Below, piece by piece: positions 33,424 to 47,871 of a DNA stretch of 64,000 nucleotides. Under the pieces are notes generated by a model. It made no database searches, had not been told where the DNA came from, and saw nothing but the letters and a program-made list of their open reading frames with translations. The stretch comes from Mycoplana dimorpha (GTDB taxonomy: Bacteria > Pseudomonadota > Alphaproteobacteria > Rhizobiales > Rhizobiaceae): assembly GCF_003046475.1 (NCBI RefSeq), contig NZ_PZZZ01000004.1, positions 1-64,000 of the forward strand. The letters are read 5' to 3'. Position numbers and translations under genes: made by a program. Numbering within the stretch: the stretch's first letter is position 1; each line of letters begins with the position of its first letter.

Positions 33424-35487
33424 TCAGATGTCGATGTTTTCGGCGAAGGCCGCCCGTTCCTGGATGAAGCGGAAGCGCGCATCCGCCTTCGTGCCCATCA
33501 GATTGTCGACAGCCTCGCGCGTGCCCTCGAAATCAATGTCGTCGATCTCAACCTTCAGCAGCGTGCGCTTGGCCGGGTCCATCGTCGTTTCCTTCAACTG
33601 CGCTGGCAGCATCTCGCCGAGGCCCTTGAAGCGGCCGATCTCGACCTTGCCGCGGCCGGAAAATTCGGTCCGCATCAGTTCCTCGCGGTGCGCGTCGTCG
33701 CGGGCGTAGCCGACCTTGGCACCCTGGCTGATGCGGTAGAGCGGCGGCACGGCAAGATAGAGGTGGCCGCCGCGGATCAGTTCCGGCATCTCCTGATAGA
33801 AGAAGGTGATCAGCAGGGTGGCGATGTGGGCCCCGTCCACGTCGGCGTCGGTCATGATGATGACGCGCTCGTAGCGCAGGTCTTCCTCGCGATACTTCGA
33901 CCGGGTCCCGCAGCCCAGCGCCTGGACCAGGTCGGCGATCTGCTGGTTGGCCCCGAGCTTTTCGCGGCCGGCGCTGGCGACGTTGAGGATCTTGCCGCGC
34001 AGCGGCAGGATCGCCTGGTTGGCGCGGTTACGCGCCTGCTTGGCTGAACCACCGGCCGAATCGCCCTCGACGATGAAGAGTTCGGCACCCTCGGCGGAAT
34101 TCTGCGAGCAATCGGCGAGCTTGCCGGGCAGGCGCAGCTTGCGAACAGCCGTCTTGCGGCTGACTTCCTTCTCCTTGCGGCGGCGCAGCCGTTCCTCGGC
34201 GCGCTCGATCACCCATTCGAGCAGCTTGGCGGCCTCGGCCGGATTGTCGGCCAGGTAGTGATCGAAGGGATCGCGCAGTGCGTTCTCGACGATGCGCTGG
34301 GCCTCGACGGTGGCGAGCTTGTCCTTCGTCTGGCCGACGAATTCCGGCTCGCGGATGAAGACCGACAGCATGCCGACGGCAGAGATCATCACGTCGTCGG
34401 TGGTGATGATCGAGGCGCGCTTGTTCTGGGTCAGCTCGGCATAATTCTTCAGGCCCTTGGTCAGGGCGATCCGCAGCCCGGCCTCGTGGGTACCGCCGTC
34501 TGCCGTCGGGATCGTGTTGCAATAGGAGTGGATCAGCGAATCGCCGCCATACCAGGTCACCGCCCATTCGAGCGCGCCGTGGCCGCCGGACTTTTCGGTC
34601 TTGCCGGCAAAGATCTCGCGCGTGACGGTAAATTCCTTGCCAAGGTTGGCCTGCAGGTAGTCCTTGAGCCCACCCGGGAAGTGGAAGACCGCCTTCTCCG
34701 GCGTCTCGGAGCCTTCCTGCAAGAGCGACGGATCGCAGCTCCAGCGAATCTCGACGCCGCCGAAGAGATAGGCCTTGGAGCGCGCCATGCGGAAGACGCG
34801 GGCCGGGTCGAAGCGGGCGTGCGGGCCGAAAATCTCCGGGTCGGGATGGAAGCGGACCTTCGTGCCGCGCCGGTTCTGTATGTCGCCGACCTCTTCCAGC
34901 GGCCCCTGCGGAATCCCGCGTGAAAAGCGTTGGCGGTAAAGCTTGCGGTTGCGGGCGACCTCGACCTCGAGGTGGTCAGACAGCGCGTTGACGACGGAGA
35001 CGCCGACGCCGTGCAGACCGCCGGAGGTCTCATAGGCCTTGCCGTCGAACTTGCCGCCAGCGTGCAGCACGGTGAGGATCACTTCCAGCGTCGACTTGCC
35101 GGGCATCTGCGGATGGTTTTCCACCGGAATGCCGCGGCCGTTGTCGGTGACGGTCAGGAAGCCTTCGGCATCGAGATGGACTTCGATGAAGTTGGCGTGT
35201 CCGGCGACCGCTTCGTCCATCGAGTTGTCGATCACTTCGGCGAAGAGGTGGTGCAGGGCCTTTTCGTCCGTCCCGCCGATATACATGCCCGGACGCATCC
35301 GAACGGGCTCCAGGCCTTCGAGAACCCGGATTGCCGACGCATCATAGTTGCCGCCCTCGCCGGGCGCCTGGGCAGGGCGAGCAGGCGCACGCTCGACGCT
35401 CGCCGTTGCCGGTTTTGTCTCGGCTTGGGCGGGGGCGGGATTGGAGGCACTGGCCATGCTGGCGAAAAGGTCGTTGTTGTCGTCCAT
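33424..35487 (-). CDS. parE: DNA topoisomerase IV subunit B
   Basis: A 687-residue type IIA topoisomerase ATPase subunit that works with ParC to decatenate daughter chromosomes. Seen: the GHKL ATPase with MYIGGTDEKALHHL, NSMDEAVAG and the GRGIP/GLHGVG boxes, and the TOPRIM domain with VEGDSAGGSAKQARNR and DADVDGAHI. The N-terminal 45 residues are a low-complexity Ala/Pro extension. ParE is favoured over GyrB by length and by ending FAENIDI. parC is not in this window. Confidence 0.95.
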   Translation of the reverse strand: MDDNNDLFASMASASNPAPAQAETKPATASVERAPARPAQAPGEGGNYDASAIRVLEGLEPVRMRPGMYIGGTDEKALHHLFAEVIDNSMDEAVAGHANFIEVHLDAEGFLTVTDNGRGIPVENHPQMPGKSTLEVILTVLHAGGKFDGKAYETSGGLHGVGVSVVNALSDHLEVEVARNRKLYRQRFSRGIPQGPLEEVGDIQNRRGTKVRFHPDPEIFGPHARFDPARVFRMARSKAYLFGGVEIRWSCDPSLLQEGSETPEKAVFHFPGGLKDYLQANLGKEFTVTREIFAGKTEKSGGHGALEWAVTWYGGDSLIHSYCNTIPTADGGTHEAGLRIALTKGLKNYAELTQNKRASIITTDDVMISAVGMLSVFIREPEFVGQTKDKLATVEAQRIVENALRDPFDHYLADNPAEAAKLLEWVIERAEERLRRRKEKEVSRKTAVRKLRLPGKLADCSQNSAEGAELFIVEGDSAGGSAKQARNRANQAILPLRGKILNVASAGREKLGANQQIADLVQALGCGTRSKYREEDLRYERVIIMTDADVDGAHIATLLITFFYQEMPELIRGGHLYLAVPPLYRISQGAKVGYARDDAHREELMRTEFSGRGKVEIGRFKGLGEMLPAQLKETTMDPAKRTLLKVEIDDIDFEGTREAVDNLMGTKADARFRFIQERAAFAENIDI

Positions 35488-35716
35488 CGAGCGGTTCAGA
35501 CTTTGTTCTGGTTTGGCCTTCCGAATAGGCCGAGACGGCGGGCAATTTCAAGCCTTCGTGGCTGGGCGGCGAATCGGTGCAAGTTTGGCAGACTTCGGCC
35601 GCTTTCGCGATTCGTTCCCGTGCGGGGCCATGGCTGCACCGACAAATTTCCGGGGCGAGGATTGCGCCGCCGTACCGGCGATGGCAAGACTTCCCGCCCG
35701 AAGGGATCTGGTCCAC

Positions 35717-36601
35717 ATGCCTCAGTCCACAGTTCATTGCCGCGCCTGGCTTCTTCTGTCCGCAATATTCATGCTGCTGCTGCCGGCTGCCGCCGCTGCT
35801 GCGCCGCTGCAGCCGTGGAAGGACGAGTTGTTCGCCTACCCATCGGTCCTGGAAACGGCAGATGGAGGTAAGCTGCGCGTCGTCGACTACCAGGAACTCC
35901 GTGACATAAACGGCCGGGACCAGGTGCCGGAACGACGCGCCAAGGCGACCTATGTTTCCACCGCCGTCAAGCGCGAGCAGGAGAACCTGACGATCGAGAC
36001 ACCTGCCGGGCCGCTCGATGTGGCGGTGACCGGACGCAGGGACGGAGCGGCCTTCACGGTCATCTTCATCCACGGCCGCGGCGGCGACCGGCGGCTTGGC
36101 AACAACGATTGGAGTTTCGGCGGCAACTTCAATCGGCTGAAGAACCTGGCGATGCGCAACGGCGGCGTCTATTACGCCGCAAGCGTGAAGAGCTTCGACG
36201 CACCGGGCGCCGCGCCGATCGCCGGACTGATCGCGGAAGCCCGCAAGCGTGCGCCCGGCGCCCCGGTCGTGCTGTCCTGCGCCTCGATGGGCAGCTTTAT
36301 CTGCTGGCAGATCGCGCGGGATCCGCAGGCGGTGGCTAACCTTGCCGGCATGGTGGTGATGGGCGGGGCGACCGATCCGGACTACACGAAAAGTGCCGCC
36401 TACGTGGCGAAGCTACCGATCTATTTCACGCACGGCGAGCGGGACAAGGTTTATGCCGCCGACGCGCAGATCGCCTTGTTCAGGACGCTTCTGAAGGCCG
36501 GGGTGCCGACCCAGTTCGTGCTTTTCCGGACAGGCTCGCATGGAACGCCGGTGCGGATGACCGATTGGCGCGAGACGCTGAACTGGATCTTCGCCCAGTG
36601 A
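35717..36601 (+). CDS. Secreted alpha/beta hydrolase
   Basis: A 294-residue exported protein. A signal peptide (about 1-29, ending AAAAAA) is followed by an alpha/beta hydrolase fold: oxyanion region FIHGRGGD (117-124), nucleophile Ser190 in the elbow SCASMGS, Asp243 in HGERDKVY and His275 in GSHGTP. The elbow has Cys instead of Gly at the first position of GxSxG. Substrate unknown. Start MPQSTVHCRAW is chosen because it gives a clean signal peptide. Confidence 0.8.
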   Translation: MPQSTVHCRAWLLLSAIFMLLLPAAAAAAPLQPWKDELFAYPSVLETADGGKLRVVDYQELRDINGRDQVPERRAKATYVSTAVKREQENLTIETPAGPLDVAVTGRRDGAAFTVIFIHGRGGDRRLGNNDWSFGGNFNRLKNLAMRNGGVYYAASVKSFDAPGAAPIAGLIAEARKRAPGAPVVLSCASMGSFICWQIARDPQAVANLAGMVVMGGATDPDYTKSAAYVAKLPIYFTHGERDKVYAADAQIALFRTLLKAGVPTQFVLFRTGSHGTPVRMTDWRETLNWIFAQ

Positions 36602-36680
36602 GGTCAATCGGCGCATCGCCCTTACAAACTCCGCTGCGATTTGCTAGTCGCAGCACACTGATCCTACCTTGGGAGGCAAA

Positions 36681-37451
36681 ATGACCCCGGATGTTACCCC
36701 GCTCGTGGCCGGAAACTGGAAGATGAACGGCACCCGCGCCTCGCTCGACCAGATCAAGGCGATGGCCGAAGGCGTGAAGGGCCCGCTTTCGAAGAAGGTC
36801 GAGACGCTGCTCTGTCCGCCGGCGACGCTGCTTTATGTCGCCACCGCATTGTGCGACGACAGTCCGCTGATGATCGGCGCGCAGGATTGCCACGAGAAGA
36901 CCTCGGGCGCCCATACCGGCGATATCTCCGCCGAGATGATCGCCGATTGCTTCGGCACCCACGTCATCGTCGGCCACTCCGAGCGCCGTACCGATCACTG
37001 CGAGAGCGACGCCCTGGTCCGCGCCAAGGCGGAAGCCGCCCATGCTGTCGATCTGGTCGCAATCGTCTGCATCGGCGAAACGGGCGACGAGCGCAAGGAG
37101 GGCAGGACCCTCGAGGTGCTCAAGACCCAGCTTGCAGGCTCGGTTCCGGACGGCGCGACGGCGGAAAACACGGTGATCGCCTACGAGCCGGTTTGGGCGA
37201 TCGGCACCGGATTGACGCCGACGGCCGCCGACGTCGCCGAGGCGCACGCTTTCATGCGCGGCGAACTGACGGCGCGGTTCGGCGGCGAGGGCGCAAAGAT
37301 GCGCCTCCTCTACGGCGGATCGGTGAAGCCGGGCAATGCCAGGGAGTTGATGGGCGTTGCGAATGTCGACGGCGCGCTGATCGGCGGCGCCAGCTTGAAA
37401 GCCGAAGACTTCCTCGCCATCTACCGCGCATACGATGAATTGACGGCCTGA
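36681..37451 (+). CDS. tpiA: Triose-phosphate isomerase
   Basis: A 256-residue TIM-barrel enzyme interconverting dihydroxyacetone phosphate and glyceraldehyde 3-phosphate. Catalytic residues are in NWKMNGT (Lys, residues 12-18), VIVGHSERR (His) and [11 protein letters not shown] (Glu). The phosphate-binding GGSVKPGNA is present. The ATG at 36681 has GGGAGGCAAA before it. It is upstream of secG, the order also known in other rhizobia. Confidence 0.97.
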   Translation: MTPDVTPLVAGNWKMNGTRASLDQIKAMAEGVKGPLSKKVETLLCPPATLLYVATALCDDSPLMIGAQDCHEKTSGAHTGDISAEMIADCFGTHVIVGHSERRTDHCESDALVRAKAEAAHAVDLVAIVCIGETGDERKEGRTLEVLKTQLAGSVPDGATAENTVIAYEPVWAIGTGLTPTAADVAEAHAFMRGELTARFGGEGAKMRLLYGGSVKPGNARELMGVANVDGALIGGASLKAEDFLAIYRAYDELTA

Positions 37452-37548
37452 CGCCGGGAATTGCCGGCAAGGGGTTGGAATGACCGGCGGCTTGGTATAT
37501 TGAGCCGCCAATCTCCTTAATTGTGCCTCCGGGCAAGGTTCTCGAAAA

Positions 37549-37998
37549 ATGCAGACCGTCTTGCTTGTCATCTATCTCATGGTCGTCTTGGCGCTGATCG
37601 GCATCGTGCTGATCCAGCGGTCCGAGGGCGGCGGTCTCGGCATCGGCGGCGGTTCCGGCTTCATGTCGGCCCGGGGTGCTGCGAACGCGCTCACTCGCAC
37701 CACGGCAATCCTCGCCACGCTTTTCTTCGTGCTCGCGCTCGGCATGGGCATCCTTTCCCGCTACGAGTCGAAGCCGACGGACATTCTCGATCGCATCCCC
37801 GGCACGACCGGTAACGGCAACGGCGTGCTCGATTCGCTCGGCGGCGAAGCGAAGCCGTCGACGAACCAGCCGGCTCCGGCACCGGCACCGGCGAACAACA
37901 ACGCGGTGCCGACCGAAGGTGGAGCCTCCACCGGCGCCCCGAGCGGCCAGGCGCCTGCGCCGACCGGCCAGGGCACCGACGTTCCGACCGGTCAGTAA
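37549..37998 (+). CDS. secG: Preprotein translocase subunit SecG
   Basis: A 149-residue SecG, a small partner of SecYE in the inner membrane. Two transmembrane helices (about 2-20 and 54-72) flank the conserved IQRSEGGGLGIGGGSGFMSAR segment (residues I22 to R42). The C-terminal tail (about 85-149) is a long Pro/Ala/Gly-rich extension typical of alphaproteobacterial SecG. A terminator follows. Confidence 0.95.
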   Translation: MQTVLLVIYLMVVLALIGIVLIQRSEGGGLGIGGGSGFMSARGAANALTRTTAILATLFFVLALGMGILSRYESKPTDILDRIPGTTGNGNGVLDSLGGEAKPSTNQPAPAPAPANNNAVPTEGGASTGAPSGQAPAPTGQGTDVPTGQ

Positions 37999-38018
37999 AG
38001 AACGTAACGACGTGACGC

Positions 38019-38053
38019 GGCCGGCAGGCGCCAAGCCCGCCGGCCTTCTTCTT
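38019..38053 (+). terminator. Intrinsic terminator of secG
   Basis: GGCCGGC (38019-38025), 13-base loop, GCCGGCC (38039-38045), then TTCTTCTT. Confidence 0.75.
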
Positions 38054-38120
38054 GTGCAGAACAGAAACGTTCCTCACCGAAATCGCTCCACAGGGCAATT
38101 TTTCGGTGGCGGAATCATGA

Positions 38121-39773
<1,653 letters not shown>

Positions 39774-39794
39774 GCCTATCTCAAGGCAAGAAGA

Positions 39795-39817
39795 CCCGGC
39801 GCAATGCCGGGTTTTTT
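39795..39817 (+). terminator. Intrinsic terminator of pyrG
   Basis: CCCGGC (39795-39800), GCAAT loop, GCCGGG (39806-39811), then TTTTTT. Confidence 0.9.
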
Positions 39818-40043
39818 GATTTTTTTTGACGTTGGCGGTGTCCGGACGGCCTCAACTGGCCGCCGATAGAACGACGCCCGTCAGGACGTTGCCTTTGCAC
39901 ACACGGTCTGATGACCCGTCGATTTTCGGTGCCCGGCTTAGATGGTGCGGCCGCGCTGAACCCGAGACACGAATCTCCCGCCCTTGCAAAGGCCGGTCAA
40001 AAAGGGCAAAGCACCGGCAGATGACTATACCCGGATCTCCGCC

Positions 40044-40934
40044 ATGAACGCGACGCGAAGGACGCCCCGACCGATCGACCATCTGGTTCTGCCGGTTTGT
40101 GACCTGGCCGTGGCGAGGGCGCGGTTGTCGCGGCTGGGCTTTACCGTTGCCCCCGACGCACGCCACCCGTTCGGAACCGAGAACTGCTGCGTGTTTCTGC
40201 CGGATGGCAGCTACCTGGAGCCGCTCGGCGTTGCCAACCGGGAAGAATGCGAGGCGGCGGCCCGTGAAGGTAACGTGTTCGTCGCGCGCGATCAGGCCTT
40301 CCGCTTCCGTCGCGGCCCGGACGGGTTTTCGGCGATTGCCATGGCGACGGACGACGCCCGCAGCGACGAAGCGCGCTACACGGCGGAGGGTTTTTCCGCC
40401 GGACCAATTCTTGAATTTTCCCGGGACATGCTGTTGCCGGACGGCGGCAGGGCCGCAGGCAGCTTCCGACTGGCCTTTGCGGCCGACCAGCGCGCCCCCG
40501 ATTTCTTCTTCTTCGCCTCGCAGCGCCTCGTCGCGCTGCCAGCCGGGGAGGCCTCTCTGCAGCAGCATGCCAACGGTGTCGTCGCGCTGGCCGAGGTCGT
40601 GCTTTCCGAGCAGAACCCTACCGATTTCCAGTATCTGCTGCAGGCCGCGGCGGACGAGCGCGAGGTGGAGGCCCACTCGTTCAGCATGAGCGTGGACACC
40701 CCGCGGGGCCGCATCAGCGTGCTCGATTCCGCCGGGATGCGGTCCTTCTATGGCGTGGAGCCGAAAGCCGGTGATCGCGGACTCAAGGGAGAGGCGGTGG
40801 TCTTCAAGGTTGCCGACCTCAACCGCTGCCGCCGGCATCTGGAAGATAATGCAATCGACTTCTCGGAACGGCTCGGTCGCCTGATCGTCGCTGCCGCGCC
40901 GGGGCAGGGCGCCCTCTTCGTGTTTGGAGAATGA
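40044..40934 (+). CDS. VOC/glyoxalase-like domain protein
   Basis: A 296-residue protein made of two glyoxalase-type (vicinal oxygen chelate) modules. [20 protein letters not shown] (12-31) is the opening strand-helix unit, with a likely metal ligand at His13. [11 protein letters not shown] carries a possible ligand Glu. A second module lies at about 150-296. The domain layout fits the Glyoxalase_3/VOC group found next to kdsA in rhizobia. The exact reaction is unknown. It ends 1 base before the kdsA start codon, so they are almost certainly coupled. Confidence 0.8.
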   Translation: MNATRRTPRPIDHLVLPVCDLAVARARLSRLGFTVAPDARHPFGTENCCVFLPDGSYLEPLGVANREECEAAAREGNVFVARDQAFRFRRGPDGFSAIAMATDDARSDEARYTAEGFSAGPILEFSRDMLLPDGGRAAGSFRLAFAADQRAPDFFFFASQRLVALPAGEASLQQHANGVVALAEVVLSEQNPTDFQYLLQAAADEREVEAHSFSMSVDTPRGRISVLDSAGMRSFYGVEPKAGDRGLKGEAVVFKVADLNRCRRHLEDNAIDFSERLGRLIVAAAPGQGALFVFGE

Positions 40935-40935
40935 C

Positions 40936-41775
40936 ATGGAAGCCAATGCAGTCGTCACCGCCGGAGAAGGCGCGGGCAAGGTCACGTTTTCACAGACGGA
41001 ACGGCTGACGCTGATTGCCGGCCCCTGCCAGATGGAAACGCGCGATCACGCCTTCATGATCGCCGGCACGTTGAAGCAGCTCTGCGGCAAGCTCGGGATC
41101 GGGCTGGTCTACAAGTCCTCGTTCGACAAGGCCAACCGGACGTCGCTGTCCGGCAAGCGCGGCATCGGGCTCGAGAAGACCCTGGAGATCTTTGCCGACC
41201 TTAAGAAGGAATTCGGCTTTCCGGTGCTGACCGACATCCACACCGAGGAGCAGTGCGATCTGGTTTCGTCGGTCGTCGACATCCTGCAGATCCCCGCCTT
41301 CCTGTCGCGGCAGACAGACCTTCTGGTTGCCGCCGCCAAGACCGGCCGCGTCATCAATGTCAAGAAGGGCCAGTTCCTGGCGCCATGGGACATGAAGAAC
41401 GTGCTGGCGAAATTCACCGAGAGCGGCAATCCGAACGTGCTTCTGTGTGAGCGCGGCGCTTCATTCGGCTACAACACGCTGGTCTCCGACATGCGCTCGC
41501 TGCCGATCATGGCCTCGCTCGGCGCCCCGGTCGTCTTCGATGCGACCCATTCCGTGCAGCAGCCGGGCGGGCAGGGCGGCTCTTCCGGCGGCCAGCGCGA
41601 ATTCGTCGAGACGCTGGCACGCGCGGCGGTCGCCGTGGGGGTCGCCGGCGTGTTCATCGAGACGCACCAGGATCCTGACAATGCGCCCTCGGACGGTCCG
41701 AACATGGTGCCGTTGCAGGACATGCCACGGCTGCTTGAGAAACTCCTGGCGTTCGACGCCGTGGCAAAGGCCTGA
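40936..41775 (+). CDS. kdsA: 3-deoxy-8-phosphooctulonate (KDO-8-P) synthase
   Basis: A 279-residue TIM-barrel aldolase joining phosphoenolpyruvate and arabinose 5-phosphate to give KDO-8-P for lipopolysaccharide. Seen: [14 protein letters not shown] (30-43), [11 protein letters not shown], the [11 protein letters not shown] region and [11 protein letters not shown]. Start ATG 40936 with TTTGGAGAATGAC before it. It shares a transcript with the VOC gene. Confidence 0.97.
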   Translation: MEANAVVTAGEGAGKVTFSQTERLTLIAGPCQMETRDHAFMIAGTLKQLCGKLGIGLVYKSSFDKANRTSLSGKRGIGLEKTLEIFADLKKEFGFPVLTDIHTEEQCDLVSSVVDILQIPAFLSRQTDLLVAAAKTGRVINVKKGQFLAPWDMKNVLAKFTESGNPNVLLCERGASFGYNTLVSDMRSLPIMASLGAPVVFDATHSVQQPGGQGGSSGGQREFVETLARAAVAVGVAGVFIETHQDPDNAPSDGPNMVPLQDMPRLLEKLLAFDAVAKA

Positions 41776-41843
41776 GCGCCGCATCAACAGGGTGTCACGA
41801 GGCCGCGGTAATCCCGGCACGTGATCGCGCAATTTCATTTGGT

Positions 41844-41863
41844 CGATCAGGCAGACCTGATCG
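41844..41863 (+). promoter_or_regulatory. Perfect palindrome in the eno leader
   Basis: CGATCAGG-CAGA-CCTGATCG, 43 bases before the enolase start codon. It may act as an RNA hairpin or as a protein-binding operator. Confidence 0.4.
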
Positions 41864-41890
41864 TTGGATTATCGCTGACACAGCTCCTAA

Positions 41891-43180
<1,290 letters not shown>

Positions 43181-43189
43181 TTCTTCAGT

Positions 43190-43227
43190 CGGGGCTGGCC
43201 GACCCCGGAGGCGGTCGGCCAGCCCCG
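43190..43227 (+). terminator. Strong hairpin after enolase
   Basis: CGGGGCTGGCCGACC (43190-43204) pairs with GGTCGGCCAGCCCCG (43213-43227), a perfect 15-bp stem with an 8-base loop. No T-run follows. Confidence 0.65.
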
Positions 43228-43235
43228 TGCCTGAA

Positions 43236-43262
43236 CCCTCTCCTGGCCGACGGGGAGAGAGG
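43236..43262. repeat. REP-like palindrome
   Basis: CCCTCTCC, a spacer, then GGGGAGAGAGG. This resembles the CCCTCTCC...GGGGAGAGG palindromes scattered in rhizobial intergenic regions. Confidence 0.45.
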
Positions 43263-43506
43263 ATTCGATCTTCATGGGCGGGTCGCGGTTCTTTGGCGGC
43301 CTGACCCAGATCCGGTGAGAGCCAATTGTTTCTCGTCAGCTTTCGGCGTCGGATGCCCGACGCAGCTTGCCGGTGTTGCCCGGCTTGCAGCGGTGCCCGC
43401 AGAGGCGGATGAGGGCGCTGTCTCCCCGCTTCCTCGCCGTCATGGTCAACGCTCGGTTAACTGATCGGCGCTACAGTGAGCCCGTACTGCGTATCGGGGC
43501 TCCTTC

Positions 43507-43815
43507 ATGTGGACCAAACATCACAAGAAACGCCGGCTCGGCCGGTTCGTCGTGCCGGCGATCACCGTCGCGTTTCTCTCCTATTTCAGCTATCATTCGG
43601 TGCATGGCGACTTCGGGTTGCGGGCGATGGAGCGGTTCGAGCGCACTCGGATCACCCGCCAGGCGCGCCTGGATGTGCTCGTCGAAGAGCGCAAGCGGCT
43701 GGAACGTGAGGTCGCGCTGATGAGCGACGGCTCGCTCGAACGGGACATGCTGGACGAGAAGGCACGCTTTGCGCTCAACATGTCGCGAAGCGACGAGATC
43801 GTCATTTTCCATTGA
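43507..43815 (+). CDS. Septum formation initiator family protein (FtsB/DivIC-like)
   Basis: A 102-residue bitopic protein. A basic N-terminus is followed by one transmembrane helix (about 14-30) and a periplasmic coiled coil (about 40-75, with Leu/Glu/Arg heptads), the layout of FtsB/DivIC, which joins FtsL and FtsQ at the division site. This form next to pdhA is typical of rhizobia. The exact orthology to FtsB is inferred from form and context. Confidence 0.88.
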   Translation: MWTKHHKKRRLGRFVVPAITVAFLSYFSYHSVHGDFGLRAMERFERTRITRQARLDVLVEERKRLEREVALMSDGSLERDMLDEKARFALNMSRSDEIVIFH

Positions 43816-43823
43816 TCTGCTCA

Positions 43824-43844
43824 ATTAACCGAAATCAGGTTAAT
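43824..43844 (+). promoter_or_regulatory. Inverted repeat upstream of pdhA
   Basis: ATTAACC (43824-43830), 7 bases, GGTTAAT (43838-43844): a perfect 7-bp inverted repeat lying just upstream of the predicted pdhA promoter. Regulator unknown; TTAACC also resembles a CtrA half-site. Confidence 0.4.
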
Positions 43845-43870
43845 CTAGAATAGACACGTAGTATCAACTG

Positions 43871-43899
43871 CTTGCGCGGAATGCGAGCCATGCATTTAT
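43871..43899 (+). promoter_or_regulatory. Predicted promoter of the pdh operon
   Basis: CTTGCG (43871-43876), 17-base spacer, ATTTAT (43894-43899), about 65 bases before the pdhA start codon. Confidence 0.45.
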
Positions 43900-43963
43900 G
43901 GCATTGCTCCCGCGCCTCCGTTCCCCTATGGTTTGTCAAAAGGCATAACCCGGGGAGGACTGT

Positions 43964-45010
43964 ATGGCTCCGCGCAAGACCGCGTCCGTATCGAGCCGCA
44001 AGAGTGCGGCAAAGCCTGTCAAGAAAGACTTCAACGGCGGCACCATCGCCGAATTTTCCAAGGAAGACGACCTTCAAGCCTACCGCGAGATGCTGCTGAT
44101 CCGGCGTTTCGAGGAAAAGGCCGGCCAGCTTTACGGCATGGGCTTCATCGGCGGCTTCTGTCACCTCTATATCGGCCAGGAAGCCGTGGTCGTCGGCATG
44201 CAGCTGGCGCTGAAGGAAGGTGATCAGGTCATCACCGGCTACCGCGACCACGGCCACATGCTGGCTTGCGGCATGAGCGCGCGCGGGGTGATGGCGGAGC
44301 TGACCGGACGCCGCGGCGGCCTTTCCAAGGGCAAGGGCGGCTCGATGCACATGTTCTCCAAGGAGAAGCATTTTTACGGCGGCCACGGCATCGTCGGCGC
44401 GCAGGTGTCGCTCGGCACCGGTCTTGCCTTCGCCAACAAGTACCGCGGCAACGACAACGTCTCGCTCGCCTATTTCGGCGATGGCGCCGCCAACCAGGGC
44501 CAGGTCTACGAGAGCTTCAACATGGCGGCGTTGTGGAAGCTGCCGGTGGTCTACATCATCGAGAACAACCGCTACGCCATGGGCACTTCGGTTTCGCGCG
44601 CTTCCGCCCAGACCGACTTCTCCCAGCGCGGCGCCTCTTTCAACATCCCGGGCTACCAGGTCGACGGCATGGACGTGCGCGCGGTCAAGGCCGCGGCCGA
44701 CGAGGCGGTCGCACATTGCCGCTCGGGCAAGGGTCCGATCATCCTCGAGATGCTCACCTACCGCTATCGCGGCCACTCGATGTCCGACCCGGCGAAATAC
44801 CGCTCCAAGGACGAGGTGCAGAAGATGCGCTCCGAGCACGACCCGATCGAACAGGTGCGTGCGCGCCTGCTGGAGAAGGGCTGGGCCACCGAGGACGAAC
44901 TGAAGCAGATCGACAAGGAAGTGCGCGACATCGTTGCCGACAGCGCCGACTTCGCCCAGTCCGATCCGGAGCCGGATGCATCCGAGCTCTACACCGACAT
45001 TCTGATCTGA
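43964..45010 (+). CDS. pdhA: Pyruvate dehydrogenase E1 component, alpha subunit
   Basis: A 348-residue E1 alpha subunit (TPP-dependent decarboxylation of pyruvate with E1 beta). Seen: [16 protein letters not shown] near 45-60, [11 protein letters not shown] and the TPP motif [15 protein letters not shown] followed about 30 residues later by IENNRY. The conserved [15 protein letters not shown] loop is present. The N-terminal 30 residues are a basic Ala/Lys extension. CGGGGAGGACTGT is a good ribosome-binding site. First gene of pdhA-pdhB-pdhC. Confidence 0.97.
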   Translation: MAPRKTASVSSRKSAAKPVKKDFNGGTIAEFSKEDDLQAYREMLLIRRFEEKAGQLYGMGFIGGFCHLYIGQEAVVVGMQLALKEGDQVITGYRDHGHMLACGMSARGVMAELTGRRGGLSKGKGGSMHMFSKEKHFYGGHGIVGAQVSLGTGLAFANKYRGNDNVSLAYFGDGAANQGQVYESFNMAALWKLPVVYIIENNRYAMGTSVSRASAQTDFSQRGASFNIPGYQVDGMDVRAVKAAADEAVAHCRSGKGPIILEMLTYRYRGHSMSDPAKYRSKDEVQKMRSEHDPIEQVRARLLEKGWATEDELKQIDKEVRDIVADSADFAQSDPEPDASELYTDILI

Positions 45011-45029
45011 TCCGGGCGGAGGAACCAAC

Positions 45030-46424
<1,395 letters not shown>

Positions 46425-46439
46425 GGGGAGGGCGGAGAC

Positions 46440-47792
46440 ATGCCGATCAACATCACCATGCCCGCCCTGTCGCCGACCATGGAGGAGGGCAACCTCTCCA
46501 AGTGGCTCGTCAAGGAAGGCGACAAGATCAAGTCCGGCGACGTCATCGCCGAGATCGAGACCGACAAGGCGACCATGGAAGTGGAAGCCGTTGATGAGGG
46601 CACGATTGCCAAGATCGTCGTTCCGGCCGGTACCGAAGGCGTCAAGGTCAATTCGCTGATCGCGGTGCTTGCCGCCGATGGCGAGGACGTCAAGGCAGCC
46701 GCCAGTGCTGCCGGCAGCGGAGCTCCGGCACCGAAGGCGGAAGCGGCCGCACCCGCGGCGGCCCCGGCACCGAGCGCGCCGCCCCCGGCAAAGGCCGCAC
46801 CGAGCGCACCGGCCGCGGTTTCTGCGCCTGCGGCGCCCGTTGCCGCTCCGGCGAAGTCGGACGGCAACCGCACCTTCTCCTCGCCGCTGGCCCGTCGTCT
46901 TGCCAGGGAAGCCGGCATCGACATTGCAGCCGTCGCTGGTTCAGGTCCGCATGGCCGCGTCGTCAAGGCCGACATCGAGGCTGCCGTCGCCGGTGGTGGC
47001 GTAAAGCAGGCCGCCGCGGCGCCAGCCGCTGCACCGGCAGCGCTCGCCAAGGGACCGTCCGACGAGGCGGTGCTCAAGCTGTTCGAGGAAGGCTCCTACG
47101 AGCTCGTGCCGCATGACGGCATGCGCAAGACGATCGCCCGCCGCCTCGTCGAGTCCAAGCAGACCGTGCCTCACTTCTACGTCTCGGTCGATTGCGAGCT
47201 CGACGCGCTGATGGCGCTGCGCGCGCAGATCAATGCCGCCGCCCTCGAGAAGGACGGCAAGCCGGCCTACAAGCTCTCGGTCAATGACATGGTCATCAAG
47301 GCCATGGCGCTGGCGTTGCGCGACGTGCCGGACGCCAACGTCTCCTGGACCGAGTCCGCGATGGTCAAGCACAAGCATTCGGATGTCGGCGTCGCCGTGT
47401 CGATCCCGGGCGGGCTGATCACCCCGATCGTGCGCCACGCGGAAACGAAGAGCCTCTCGGCCATCTCCAACGAGATGAAGGACCTCGGCAAGCGGGCCAA
47501 GGAACGCAAGCTGAAGCCGGAAGAGTACCAGGGCGGCACGACCTCGGTCTCCAACATGGGCATGATGGGCGTGAAGAATTTCGCCGCCGTCATCAACCCG
47601 CCGCATGCGACGATCCTCGCGGTCGGCGCCGGCGAGGAGCGCGTCGTCGTGAAGAACGGCCAGATGGCCATCGTCCAGGCGATGACGGTGACGCTGTCGA
47701 CCGACCACCGCTGCGTCGACGGCGCGCTCGGGGCCGAACTGCTGCAGGCCTTCAAGCGCTACATCGAAAACCCGATGGGGATGCTGGTCTAA
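46440..47792 (+). CDS. pdhC: Dihydrolipoamide acetyltransferase (pyruvate dehydrogenase E2)
   Basis: A 450-residue E2 that passes acetyl groups from lipoate to CoA. Lipoyl domain at 1-80 (Lys43), Ala/Pro linker (about 85-140), E1/E3-binding domain ([20 protein letters not shown], around 143-175), second linker, and the CAT-fold core with DHRCVDG near the C-terminus. It follows pdhB by 15 bases. The next gene (DUF559) is set off by inverted palindromes. Confidence 0.97.
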   Translation: MPINITMPALSPTMEEGNLSKWLVKEGDKIKSGDVIAEIETDKATMEVEAVDEGTIAKIVVPAGTEGVKVNSLIAVLAADGEDVKAAASAAGSGAPAPKAEAAAPAAAPAPSAPPPAKAAPSAPAAVSAPAAPVAAPAKSDGNRTFSSPLARRLAREAGIDIAAVAGSGPHGRVVKADIEAAVAGGGVKQAAAAPAAAPAALAKGPSDEAVLKLFEEGSYELVPHDGMRKTIARRLVESKQTVPHFYVSVDCELDALMALRAQINAAALEKDGKPAYKLSVNDMVIKAMALALRDVPDANVSWTESAMVKHKHSDVGVAVSIPGGLITPIVRHAETKSLSAISNEMKDLGKRAKERKLKPEEYQGGTTSVSNMGMMGVKNFAAVINPPHATILAVGAGEERVVVKNGQMAIVQAMTVTLSTDHRCVDGALGAELLQAFKRYIENPMGMLV

Positions 47793-47800
47793 TGCCGTTT

Positions 47801-47848
47801 CCCTCCCCCTTGCGGGGAGGGTGTCCGCGCAGCGGACGGGTGGGGGTG
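47801..47848. repeat. Left inverted palindromic end of the DUF559 module
   Basis: CCCTCCCC-CTTGC-GGGGAGGG (47801-47821), then GTCCGC-GCA-GCGGAC, then GGGTGGGGGTG (47838-47848). It begins 8 bases after the pdhC stop. Its mirror copy lies at 48252-48289. Confidence 0.8.
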
Positions 47849-47871
47849 CCGACGTGGGTGAGACTGCCGCC

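Larger units (their letters stand above)
43181..43506. other. Intergenic region with terminator hairpin and REP-like palindrome
   Basis: 326 bases between eno and the ftsB-like gene. A very strong hairpin (43190-43227) and a CTCTCC/GGAGAG palindrome (43236-43262) occupy the left part. The right part should hold the promoter of the ftsB-like gene, but I see no clear boxes. Confidence 0.5.

Noticed and set aside
36480-37571. A 363-residue minus-strand frame
   Set aside because: It is antisense to tpiA, so it is a shadow.
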